Shown: piece after piece, positions 16,521 through 24,323 of the stretch
How the letters are laid out: each line of letters starts with the position of its first letter
Position numbering within the stretch: the first letter of the stretch is position 1
Assembly (NCBI GenBank): GCA_900548635.1
Contig: URLP01000003.1
Coordinates: forward strand, 1-33,479
Length of the DNA stretch: 33,479 bases
DNA from: an uncultured Megasphaera sp.
GTDB lineage: Bacteria; Bacillota; Negativicutes; Veillonellales; Megasphaeraceae
Reading direction: 5' to 3'
Notes under the pieces: model-generated
Database searches by the model: none
The model's input: only the letters and a program-made list of their open reading frames with translations
What the model was told of the DNA's origin: nothing
Program-made: the position numbers and the translations under genes

Positions 16521-17321
16521 TTACCACCAGGGCCCGATGCCGATGCCGACACCGCCGTGATGGTGCCAGCCACCGCCCCAGCCGATACCGATGCCGACGC
16601 CGACATTCGGTCCGCTGTGGGACGGTGAGCTCGTACGGGCATCGGCCGTATCGACGACGGTAACCTGTTTGGTCACAGTACGGACGGTATCACCGATTTT
16701 CACATCGATGACCAAATCCGTCTTGCCGGCCTGGACAGGTTCGATATTCATCTTATCCGTAATCGCTGCTACTTTCGTATTCAGGCTCGTCGCCTTGACA
16801 TCATAGGGAATCATGCCAGGTACGTGGACGCGGATGATGCCGTAGCTGCCGAGGGGGATTTTCTTCGGATAGACAACGACTTCGACTTTGTCCATCAGCT
16901 TTTCCGTATTGCCGTAAATCAGGGCCGCATTTTCGCCGGACTGCATCTTCCAGGCACAGCTTTCATCTTTCGCTACGAAATAGTTGCCGATCAGGACGTG
17001 CGACGCCGTATCATAGGCTTTGACATGATAGAAATAGTCGCCGACGACATTCTTGTCGATACGGAAATAATAATCGCCGACGAGGCCCGTCGTCTGACTG
17101 GGCAGATTCTTCAAGAGCCCTGTGACGCGGTCATAGGTGCTGCCCTTGAGAATATAGAAATCACTCAGGTTCTTGACGTTGACCGTCGGATCCGTCAGGA
17201 CGACGGCTGCCGTCTTGGCAGCTGTTTCTGTCGGTGCTGCCTGCGGCGCATCGGCAGCCAGCGCCGTCAGACCGGCTAAACTGAAACAAAGAGTCCCTAA
17301 CAGGATTTGCCATTTCTTCAT
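16521..17321 (-). CDS. Secreted protein with Gly/His-rich tail, function unknown
   Basis: 266 residues; not recognised as a named family. Residues 1-22 form a clear signal peptide (KKWQILLGTLCFSLAG, cut near ALA). Residues 40-140 are rich in Tyr/Phe (DYYFRIDKN, GDYFYHVKAYD, IGNYFVAKD), suggesting a beta fold. Residues 145-230 look Ig-like (TDLVIDVKIG, TVTKQVTVVD). The last 30 residues are a low-complexity Gly/Val/Ile tail with WGGGWHHHGG, ending in PWW. GGGGGAG precedes the ATG. It sits 28 bases after the aminotransferase in the gyrB run. Periplasmic or surface placement is inferred. The HHH-Gly tail might bind metal, or might act like glycine-zipper tails of outer-membrane proteins; neither is shown. 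Confidence 0.8.
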   Translation of the reverse strand: MKKWQILLGTLCFSLAGLTALAADAPQAAPTETAAKTAAVVLTDPTVNVKNLSDFYILKGSTYDRVTGLLKNLPSQTTGLVGDYYFRIDKNVVGDYFYHVKAYDTASHVLIGNYFVAKDESCAWKMQSGENAALIYGNTEKLMDKVEVVVYPKKIPLGSYGIIRVHVPGMIPYDVKATSLNTKVAAITDKMNIEPVQAGKTDLVIDVKIGDTVRTVTKQVTVVDTADARTSSPSHSGPNVGVGIGIGWGGGWHHHGGVGIGIGPWW

Positions 17322-17349
17322 CGAAAATCACTCCCCCAATGTTTGCAGA

Positions 17350-18510
17350 TCATTTCTGTAAAATGGAAATTTTTTCCAATCGTTCCATCGCTGCTGCCAG
17401 CGTTTCATCGCGGACGGCGAACTGGAGCCGTGCCAGATGACGGACCGGTTCCACGAAGAACGACGAAGCCGGCACTAGGGCAACGCCGACTTTCGCTGCC
17501 AAGTCGCGGCAGAAAGCTTCGTCGTCGTCATAGCCGTAGCCGCCGATATCGACGAGCATGTAGAAAGCCCCCTGGGGCACGTTGTGGCTGATGCCGATTT
17601 CATCGAGTCGCTTCATGACGAAATCGCGCTTTTTCGTATACATGGCCTGCAGCCCTTCATAGTAAGAACGATCGAATTTCAGGCCCACGACGGCCGCTTC
17701 CTGAAGCGGTCTGGGGGCACTGATGGTCAAATAGACGTGAAGCTGCTTGATGGCTTCGGCTACGGCCGGGGCCGCAAAGACATAGCCCAGGCGCCAGCCC
17801 GTAATGGAATAGGTCTTGGACAGGGAGCCGCAGCTGATGGTCCGTTCGTACATCCCGGGCAGCGTCGAGAAATAGGTATAGACCGTCGGTGCATAGACGA
17901 TGTGTTCATAGACTTCATCGACAACGACGAAAGTATCGTACTTCTCTGACATGGCAGCGATGGTCAGCAGTTCCTCCCGGGAAAAGACCTTGCCGCACGG
18001 ATTGGACGGATTGCAGAGAAAAATCGCCTTCGGATGCTGCTTAAAAGCCGCTTCCAGCTCATCACCGTCAAAGGTATAATCGTCGCCGCGCAGAGAAACG
18101 TAAATCGGTTCGGCGCCGCATAAGAGGGCATCCGTCGCATAGGCTTCATAAAAAGGCGAGAAGAGAATGACCTTGTCGCCCGGGTCGACGACGGCCATCA
18201 TGGCCGTCATCAGGGCTTCTGTGCCGCCGCAGGTGACTACGATTTCCCGTTCCGGGTCGATTGTCTGTCCCGTAAACATCTGGCGGCAGTCGGCCATAGC
18301 CTGGCGCAGGTTGGCAGCACCGTCTTCCAATCCGTACTGGTGCGGTCCGTCCAGCGCAGCTTCGCTCAGGCGCTGCCGCATAGCCAAAGGCGGCGGGAAA
18401 TCCGGAAAGCCTTCGGCTAAGTTAATAGCCCCGCATTCATTGGCGACCCGTGACATGCGGGCAATGACAGAGTCCGTGAATAACGCGATTTTTTTGGAAA
18501 TTTTCGGCAT
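17350..18510 (-). CDS. PLP-dependent aminotransferase, class I/II
   Basis: 386-residue fold-type I aminotransferase. The opening GAINLAEGFPDFPPP, the cofactor loop CGGTEALMTAMMAVVDPGD, NPSNPCGKVFS (Asn to PLP), VVDEVYEH (Asp to the pyridine nitrogen), SCGSLSKTYSITGWRLG (Schiff-base Lys) and a C-terminal Arg region are all present. The pattern resembles the kynurenine/methionine aminotransferase (YbdL-like) subgroup, but substrate choice cannot be read. Its ribosome site (AGAGGTG) overlaps the end of gyrB, 11 bases upstream, so it is cotranscribed with gyrB, where many Firmicutes have gyrA. Confidence 0.92.
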   Translation of the reverse strand: MPKISKKIALFTDSVIARMSRVANECGAINLAEGFPDFPPPLAMRQRLSEAALDGPHQYGLEDGAANLRQAMADCRQMFTGQTIDPEREIVVTCGGTEALMTAMMAVVDPGDKVILFSPFYEAYATDALLCGAEPIYVSLRGDDYTFDGDELEAAFKQHPKAIFLCNPSNPCGKVFSREELLTIAAMSEKYDTFVVVDEVYEHIVYAPTVYTYFSTLPGMYERTISCGSLSKTYSITGWRLGYVFAAPAVAEAIKQLHVYLTISAPRPLQEAAVVGLKFDRSYYEGLQAMYTKKRDFVMKRLDEIGISHNVPQGAFYMLVDIGGYGYDDDEAFCRDLAAKVGVALVPASSFFVEPVRHLARLQFAVRDETLAAAMERLEKISILQK

Positions 18511-18521
18511 AGCAGCACCTC

Positions 18522-20441
18522 TTACAAGTCCAGATTGCGGACCTTCTTCGCATTTTCTTCAATGAATTTGCGCCGCGGTTCGACTTTGTCGCCCATGAGG
18601 ACCGAAAAGATACGGTCCGCTTCGGCAGCGTCTTCCAATTCGACTTTGAGCATCGTCCGGTTTTCCGGGTCCATCGTCGTTTCCCAGAGCTGTTCCGGGT
18701 TCATTTCGCCCAGGCCTTTGTAGCGCTGGACGACGACACTGTTGTTGTCGCGGCCCAGTTCATCGAGCTTGTTCTGCATCGATTCATCATCATAGAAGTA
18801 CCAGACCTGTTTGCCCTTGCGCACCTGATAGAGCGGCGGCTGGGCGATGTAGACGTGACCGTCCGTAATCAAAGGCCGCATGAAGCGGTAGAAGAAGGTC
18901 AGCAGCAGCGTGCGGATATGAGCACCGTCGACATCGGCATCGGTCATGATGATAATCTTGTCGTAGCGGCGTTTATTAAGGTCGAATTCTTCGCCGATGC
19001 CTGTGCCGAAAGCGGTGATCATGGCACGGATTTCATCGTTGGCCAAGATCTTGTCGAGGCGTGCTTTTTCAACGTTGATGATCTTGCCGCGCAGAGGCAG
19101 GATAGCCTGGAAACGGCGGTCGCGGCCCTGTTTGGCACTGCCGCCAGCCGAATCCCCTTCGACCAGGTAGATTTCCGTCTGGTCCGGATTCTTTTCCGAG
19201 CAGTCTGCCAGTTTGCCAGGCAGGCTGCTGATTTCCAGGGCGTTCTTGCGGCGCGTCAGTTCGCGGGCCCGGCGGGCAGCCTGGCGGGCGCGGGAGGCCG
19301 AAATGGTCTTATTGATAATGGCCTTCGCTTCGGCCGGATGTTCTTCGAAGAATTCTTTCAGGCCGTCGGAAACGATGTTGTCGACGATGCCCTTGACTTC
19401 GCTGTTGCCCAGTTTCGTCTTGGTCTGTCCTTCGAACTGCGGTTCCCGGACTTTGACGCTGATGACGGCCGTCAAACCTTCGCGAACGTCTTCACCGGAC
19501 AAGTTATCTTCATTTTCCTTGATGATGCCGGCGCTGCGGCCGTAATCGTTGATGGTGCGCGTCAGGCCCGAACGGAAGCCCGAAAGGTGCGTGCCCCCTT
19601 CTTCCGTGAAGATATCGTTGACGAAAGTCAGGATATTTTCACTGTAGCCGTCATTGTACTGCATGGCGATATCGACGATGACCCTGTTCCGTTCGCCGTC
19701 GACGTTGATGATCGTCGGATTGATGGGCTGATGGCTCTTGTTGAGGAATTCGACGAACGACGTCAGGCCGCCTTCATAGCAGTAGACTTCGCTCTTGCCT
19801 TCGCCGCGTTTATCCGTCAGGGTGATGTGCAGTCCCTTATTGAGAAAAGCCAGTTCGCGCAGGCGCGTCTTCAGAGTATTGAAATCATAGACCGTATCCG
19901 GGAAGATTTCGTGGTCCGGCTTAAAGGAAACTTTCGTCCCCGTTTCTTCGCCTTTTTCGAGCGGACGGATTTTCTTGAGCGGTGTTTCCGTCACGCCGCG
20001 CGTAAAGGAAATGCCCCAAAGATAACCGTCACGCTTGACTTCGACTTTCGTCCAGACGCTGAGGGCGTTGACGACGGAAATGCCGACGCCATGGAGGCCG
20101 CCGGAAATGGGATAGCCGTCGCCGCCGAATTTCCCGCCGGCGTGGAGGACCGTGAGGACGACTTCGACAGCCGGCTTGCCGATTTTATGCATGGCTACAG
20201 GGATGCCGCGGCCGTTGTCGACGACAGTAATGCTGTTGTCTTCCTGGATGGTCACTTCGATGTGCGTGCAGTAACCGGCCAGGGCTTCGTCGATACTGTT
20301 GTCGACGACTTCATAGACCAAATGATGAAGGCCGCGGAGCGATGTACTGCCGATGTACATCCCAGGCCGTTTGCGGACGGCTTCCAAGCCTTCCAATACT
20401 TGAATCTGTTCGGCACCATATCTAGTTTTGTCTTTCGACAT
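18522..20441 (-). CDS. gyrB: DNA gyrase subunit B
   Basis: 639-residue GyrB, the ATPase subunit of gyrase. The GHKL ATPase domain (VVDNSIDEALAG, VVDNGRGIPV, GGLHGVGISVVNAL) is followed by the transducer, the TOPRIM domain (YLVEGDSAGGSAKQGRDRR, then DADVDGAHIRTLLLTF) and the C-terminal QRYKGLGEMNPEQLWETTMDP. The ATG before SKDKTRYG is preferred; a TTG four codons upstream abuts GGAG and could not be used. The spacing from GGAG to the ATG is long (12 bases). It belongs to the left arm of the origin and is read away from it. Confidence 0.98.
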   Translation of the reverse strand: MSKDKTRYGAEQIQVLEGLEAVRKRPGMYIGSTSLRGLHHLVYEVVDNSIDEALAGYCTHIEVTIQEDNSITVVDNGRGIPVAMHKIGKPAVEVVLTVLHAGGKFGGDGYPISGGLHGVGISVVNALSVWTKVEVKRDGYLWGISFTRGVTETPLKKIRPLEKGEETGTKVSFKPDHEIFPDTVYDFNTLKTRLRELAFLNKGLHITLTDKRGEGKSEVYCYEGGLTSFVEFLNKSHQPINPTIINVDGERNRVIVDIAMQYNDGYSENILTFVNDIFTEEGGTHLSGFRSGLTRTINDYGRSAGIIKENEDNLSGEDVREGLTAVISVKVREPQFEGQTKTKLGNSEVKGIVDNIVSDGLKEFFEEHPAEAKAIINKTISASRARQAARRARELTRRKNALEISSLPGKLADCSEKNPDQTEIYLVEGDSAGGSAKQGRDRRFQAILPLRGKIINVEKARLDKILANDEIRAMITAFGTGIGEEFDLNKRRYDKIIIMTDADVDGAHIRTLLLTFFYRFMRPLITDGHVYIAQPPLYQVRKGKQVWYFYDDESMQNKLDELGRDNNSVVVQRYKGLGEMNPEQLWETTMDPENRTMLKVELEDAAEADRIFSVLMGDKVEPRRKFIEENAKKVRNLDL

Positions 20442-20510
20442 AGAGATTCTCAACTCCTGTTTCTTCCAATTTGATGATTAGGCAATCTAACACTTTATTA
20501 TACCGTAAAA

Positions 20511-20783
20511 TCAAACATTTTTGAATACATGCGCTCCTTCCTGGGGCAGGCAGAAGCATTTCTGATAGCGGCGCAGGATCGTCTCGCCCGTAACCGCAAG
20601 GGCAAAGACACGCCCCTGCGTGATGACCAGGCAGCGCCATTCAGGCTCCGGTACGCCGTCGACAGCCGTCACGGGGAGCGAAAGGCCCCGACAGACCGCC
20701 TTGCTGCCGGACGGCGGCACATTGACGATAGCCACGATCTCACCGGCCGGGACAGACGTATTACGGTTCAGATGGAGATACAT
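20511..20783 (-). CDS. remB: RemB/DUF370-like extracellular-matrix regulator homologue
   Basis: 90-residue protein beginning MYLHLNRNTSVPAGEIVAIV, the opening of the DUF370 (RemA/RemB, YaaB) family. RemA of B. subtilis is a DNA-binding activator of biofilm matrix genes; RemB is its paralogue, coded like this one between recF and gyrB. The rest is diverged, with CRGLSLPVTAV and CLVITQGRVFALAVTGETI. The start is set at MYLHL with GGAGGAAAG upstream. It overlaps the DUF721 gene by 23 bases. Identification rests on the N-terminus and position, so function is an inference. Confidence 0.78.
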   Translation of the reverse strand: MYLHLNRNTSVPAGEIVAIVNVPPSGSKAVCRGLSLPVTAVDGVPEPEWRCLVITQGRVFALAVTGETILRRYQKCFCLPQEGAHVFKNV

Positions 20784-21663
20784 GGCTTTCTTTCCTCCGA
20801 TACTTGGCGACGAGGTTTTCAATGAATTTCGGCGGGATCTCACCGGGCACGCGGCGCGTGATGAGCATGGCCAGGATCAGGTCGTCATCGGCACCATCGT
20901 ATTCATAGAACACTTTCTCGATATACGTATAGATAAGATTGCGGCGCACTTCGTTATAGGCCTGTTTCGCAGCCTGCTCCTGCGGCGGCAGCTGCAGCTT
21001 GGCTGCCAGGGCCTCCCAGGAAAGCCAGGGCATCCCATCCAGGAGGCTCCGGATCTTCCGTTTCAGCGCCTGATGTGCGGCACTGCGGCAGAAAATACAC
21101 TGCTTTTCTCCCGGCGCCATCCAGCGGCCGCAGTGGGGACACTGGACGAAGCCTTCCAAGGCATAGGCTCGCCGTCGCTTGGCCTGGGCGAAGCGCAGCT
21201 GGACAACTTTTTCCCGCAGGCCGTCGGCAAGGTGAGCCGTTTCCCGGCGGATACGCGCTACCGTCGCATCATCGAGGCGGACCTGACTGATTGTCTCTTT
21301 AGGACAGACAGCTTCTTCTTCGCCGTCCAGCGTTTCATAGACCGTCCGCACGGGCTGTTTCCCTCGTTTGACAAAACGGACACCGGCGATGGCCCGATGC
21401 CCGACATAAGAATTAATTTCCTCTACTATTTTATTTTTATACATAAATAAATAATTCATGTATACCGGATTGGTCACGGCGATGACAGCCTCTTTATTCT
21501 TAAACTCTAATATATATGAATATTTGGCAATCTGTTCGCCTGCAATTTCCTTCCAGTCGCGCTTGGCCTGGTACATCCGGTACGGCAGCAGGAGCCGGTT
21601 GTGTTCCAATACTTTCGGTATGGCCAGACCGGCTTTTTCTAACTTAAGACTCCGTTCCTCCAT
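20761..21663 (-). CDS. DUF721 (DciA-like) protein with zinc ribbon
   Basis: 300 residues. Residues about 10-100 match DUF721: DWKEIAGEQIAKYSYIL, then AVIAVTNPVYMNYLFMYKNKIVEEIN and AGVRFVKRG. DUF721 includes DciA, the replicative-helicase operator of bacteria without DnaC or DnaI. Residues about 175-200 add a four-Cys zinc ribbon (CPHCGRWMAPGEKQCIFC), followed by a helical C-terminus. The gene lies between recF and gyrB, the place of dciA in Actinobacteria. The start MEERSLKL has GGGAAGGTG upstream and overlaps recF by 20 bases; the 3' end overlaps remB by 23. A helicase-loading role is inferred. Confidence 0.82.
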   Translation of the reverse strand: MEERSLKLEKAGLAIPKVLEHNRLLLPYRMYQAKRDWKEIAGEQIAKYSYILEFKNKEAVIAVTNPVYMNYLFMYKNKIVEEINSYVGHRAIAGVRFVKRGKQPVRTVYETLDGEEEAVCPKETISQVRLDDATVARIRRETAHLADGLREKVVQLRFAQAKRRRAYALEGFVQCPHCGRWMAPGEKQCIFCRSAAHQALKRKIRSLLDGMPWLSWEALAAKLQLPPQEQAAKQAYNEVRRNLIYTYIEKVFYEYDGADDDLILAMLITRRVPGEIPPKFIENLVAKYRRKESHVSPSEP

Positions 21664-22753
21664 AAAGCACCTTCCCTTTTTCGATACAAACAGGGTGACA
21701 CCCGGCCATGCCGGCAAAGATGCCCGGTTCCGTCGTCGTAATGAACGTCTGGATGCGGTCACGCACAAAATCGAGCAGGGCCTGACGGCGGTCCTGGTCC
21801 AGTTCGCTCATGACATCATCCAAAAGCAGTACGGGGTATTCTCCCGTCTCGGACTTGACGTACTCCAGTTCCGACAGCTTCAGGGCCAGGACAGCCGTCC
21901 GCTGCTGCCCTTGGGAACCGTACTTGCGCAGATCCGCCGGACCGACAGAAAAGACCAGGTCGTCGCGGTGGGGCCCGACGGACGTCGACTGACGGCGGAC
22001 ATCCTCTTCCAGACGGCGCTGCAGCAGGGCGTAGTACCATTCCGGATCCGTTTGCCGGGACGTATCGCCGCCTCCATAGGGCTGAACATATGTTAGGTCG
22101 AGCTTTTCCGCGCCGCGGCTGAGGCGCTTGTGCAGGACGCCGGCCAAAAAGGAGAGTTTGTGCAGCGCTTCCAGCCGTTTCGCGACGATGGAAGCGGCAA
22201 AACCGGCAATCTGACGGTCCCATTCTTCCAGGGAATGGATGCCTTCGTACTTCATCTTCTTGAGCATCAGGTTGCGCTGGGATACAGCCCGGTTGTACTG
22301 CAGCAGATCCCGGTAATAAGGCCGGCTGACCTGGGAAATCTCCATATCCATGAAGCGGCGCCGCAGGGACGGGCTGCCCTTGATGAGCTGCAGGTCATCC
22401 GGCGAAAAGAGGACTTCATTCAGCGTCCCCACCAGTTCCCGCTGTGGAACTTTTGTTTCGTTGACCCATAACTCCTTCTTCGCCATCCGCGAGAGGATGA
22501 TCTTCAACTGCTGCTGCGTCTCACTGCGACGAAAATTGATGATGACACTGGCCTGGTCCCGGTTCCAGCCGATGAGGTCGGCATCGGCCGTGCCGCGATA
22601 GGACTTGCCGATGCCTCCCATATATAAGGATTCTAAGAGGTTCGTCTTGCCCTGTCCGTTCTTGCCGTACAGGAGGATAATGGCCCTGGGGAAGGCGATC
22701 GTCTCGTCCTCATAGTTGCGGAAGCCGTGCAGCCGGACCGCTTCAATCATCAT
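21644..22753 (-). CDS. recF: DNA repair/recombination protein RecF
   Basis: 369-residue SMC-like ATPase that helps load RecA at gaps. Walker A GKNGQGKT (residues 30-37), the signature SQGQQRT and Walker B VLLLDDVMSELD (about 310) are intact. AAGGTG precedes the ATG by seven bases. The gap to the S4-protein gene is two bases, and the 3' end overlaps the DUF721 gene, so the whole dnaA-gyrB arm looks translationally coupled. Confidence 0.97.
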   Translation of the reverse strand: MMIEAVRLHGFRNYEDETIAFPRAIILLYGKNGQGKTNLLESLYMGGIGKSYRGTADADLIGWNRDQASVIINFRRSETQQQLKIILSRMAKKELWVNETKVPQRELVGTLNEVLFSPDDLQLIKGSPSLRRRFMDMEISQVSRPYYRDLLQYNRAVSQRNLMLKKMKYEGIHSLEEWDRQIAGFAASIVAKRLEALHKLSFLAGVLHKRLSRGAEKLDLTYVQPYGGGDTSRQTDPEWYYALLQRRLEEDVRRQSTSVGPHRDDLVFSVGPADLRKYGSQGQQRTAVLALKLSELEYVKSETGEYPVLLLDDVMSELDQDRRQALLDFVRDRIQTFITTTEPGIFAGMAGCHPVCIEKGKVLYGGTES

Positions 22754-22755
22754 AA

Positions 22756-22971
22756 TTATTCACCTTGAATCAAGTACGTACCGATACCTTTAATTTCCAC
22801 TTTGTCGCCGGGATAAAGTTTTTTGCGCTTGGCAGTGCATAAATTTCCATTAATAAAAATTTTATTTTCTTCCAGCAAAAAGCGGATTTCGCCGCCGCTC
22901 TGGAGAATGCTGGCCCATTTCAAGAATTGATCCAACTGGATCATCGGTGTTTTGATTTTTATCGTTTCCAT
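22756..22971 (-). CDS. rlbA: S4-domain RNA-binding protein (YaaA/RlbA)
   Basis: 71-residue S4-domain protein, the YaaA/RlbA family found between dnaN and recF in Firmicutes and thought to act in ribosome assembly. The S4 motif is LDQFLKWASILQSGGE followed by ENKIFINGNLCTAKRKKLYPGD. The ATG shares its A with the dnaN stop codon (TAATG), so translation is coupled. An upstream start would lie inside dnaN. Confidence 0.93.
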   Translation of the reverse strand: METIKIKTPMIQLDQFLKWASILQSGGEIRFLLEENKIFINGNLCTAKRKKLYPGDKVEIKGIGTYLIQGE

Positions 22972-24086
22972 TATTTTGTCCTCATAGGCGTTACAACAAA
23001 TACACAAGATGTATCTTCTTTATCCTGTACCAGCATCGGACTGTTTTCCTTTGATTTCAGGACGACTTCCGAACTGTGGCAGTGTTTCAGGATATCGAGG
23101 ATGAATTTCCCGTTGAAGGAAATATCCAGACCCAGGCCTTCCATCTGGCAGGGGACGTAGTCTTCTACCGTGCCGTAGTCCGGGTGCTGACTCATGAGCT
23201 TGATCTGGTCATCGGCGACGATGAAGTTGATGACGTTGTACTGCGCGTCTTTGGCAACGATGGAAGCGCGTTCGACGGCGCCCGTGAATTCCGCCCGGTC
23301 GACAGTGACGATGCACTTGAAGTCCGACGGGATGACGCGGCGGTAATTCGGGAATTCTCCTTCAATGAGGCGCGTGCGGATATAGACGTTGCCGAACTGA
23401 ACGGCCAGGTAGTTGCGGACTGCCGTGATTTCGACGGTTTCCGGGATATCCGTCGGCAGCTGGCGGGAAATTTCAGAAAGAAGGCGGCTGGGGATAACTG
23501 CCTGCAGCGGATTGTCTACAGGCGCATCGAGAGTAGCCGTCTTCAAAGCCAGGCGATGCGTATCCGTGGCTACCATGGTCATCTGGTCGCCCTGGACATC
23601 GAGGAAGGTACCCATGAAAATCGGACGGGCCACGTCGGTGGCGCAGGCATAGGACGTATTGTCGATCAAATCCTTCATGACGACACTCGTCGTCGTAAAG
23701 CTGGCATAGCCGTTTTCCACGATTTCGACTTCATTGAAGTCATCAGGATTCATGGTCAGGCATTCGAACTTTAGTTTGCCGCCTTTGATGAGCAGCTGCG
23801 TGTCCGCATCTTCCTTGATAATTTCGATTTCATCACTGGGCAGACGGCGGGTCAGTTCCATTAAATAAGGATTGGCAATAAAAGCTTCACCGCCTTCTTC
23901 GATGATCCCGGGAACGGTAATCTTGATACCCATGTCGTAGTCATTGGCCTGGAATTCGATGATACCATTCATGGCTTTGATAAGCAAGCCGTTTTCCGAA
24001 GAGATATTGTTGCTTTTGTTCTGAGCGACTTTCTGGACAGCCTGAAGGCCTTTGTTTAGATCTTCTTTTTTTAGTTTCAGTTTCAA
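22971..24086 (-). CDS. dnaN: DNA polymerase III sliding clamp, beta subunit
   Basis: 371-residue beta clamp; two copies form the ring that tethers polymerase III to DNA. The three repeated clamp domains are visible by spacing (about 1-125, 126-245, 246-371), with ENGLLIKAMNGIIEFQAND in domain I and VPSRLL-type ISRLLSEISRQLP in domain II (here VIPSRLLSEISRQLP). The C-terminus TSCVFVVTPMRTK is the usual (M-P-M-R) clamp ending, here TPMR. The start is TTG with GGGG nine bases upstream; the residues KLKLKKEDL match family N-termini. The dnaA-dnaN gap upstream is an origin half. Confidence 0.97.
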   Translation of the reverse strand: MKLKLKKEDLNKGLQAVQKVAQNKSNNISSENGLLIKAMNGIIEFQANDYDMGIKITVPGIIEEGGEAFIANPYLMELTRRLPSDEIEIIKEDADTQLLIKGGKLKFECLTMNPDDFNEVEIVENGYASFTTTSVVMKDLIDNTSYACATDVARPIFMGTFLDVQGDQMTMVATDTHRLALKTATLDAPVDNPLQAVIPSRLLSEISRQLPTDIPETVEITAVRNYLAVQFGNVYIRTRLIEGEFPNYRRVIPSDFKCIVTVDRAEFTGAVERASIVAKDAQYNVINFIVADDQIKLMSQHPDYGTVEDYVPCQMEGLGLDISFNGKFILDILKHCHSSEVVLKSKENSPMLVQDKEDTSCVFVVTPMRTK

Positions 24087-24104
24087 TGGAGTATCCCCTT
24101 TTCT

Positions 24105-24323
24105 GCGCTGAGTAAATTAATTAAATGTGAATTAAAAAATAGCAGTCATAGTAGTAGAGGCGGTGAATTTGTGGATAAGTGGAAAAAAGCGGCTTTTTAA
24201 GCTGTCCACAGCTGTGGATAACCTGTGGACAAGTCCTCTTGTTTTATCCACAAATCCACTGTGGATTTCTTTTTCCGACTTATCCACAATGTATGTACAA
24301 TTTTATCAGCCTAGTTATCCACA
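24105..24323. other. oriC: Origin of replication, part 1 (dnaA-dnaN gap): DnaA boxes, trio, AT-rich region
   Basis: Five perfect DnaA boxes TTATCCACA: plus-strand copies at 24244-24252, 24280-24288 and 24315-24323, and minus-strand copies at 24178-24170 and 24221-24213. Near-matches such as TGTGGACAA lie at 24224-24232. On the minus strand the box at 24178 is followed by a GC-rich patch (about 24165-24158) and then CTACTACTA (24157-24149), whose complement is the 3'-GAT repeat of a DnaA-trio. A 40-base AT-rich stretch (24105-24145) comes next. This is the order of the B. subtilis basal unwinding region. The last box overlaps the dnaA stop codon. Confidence 0.88.

Noticed and set aside
15119..20474. 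Long plus-strand frames of 514 and 539 codons (15119-16663, 18855-20474)
   Set aside because: They lie exactly opposite the CNNM/CBS gene and gyrB, whose sense products are clear. GC-rich third positions create open antisense frames.
20422..20640. 72-codon minus-strand frame between remB and gyrB
   Set aside because: It overlaps remB in another frame and runs into the gyrB start. No ribosome site or recognisable sequence.
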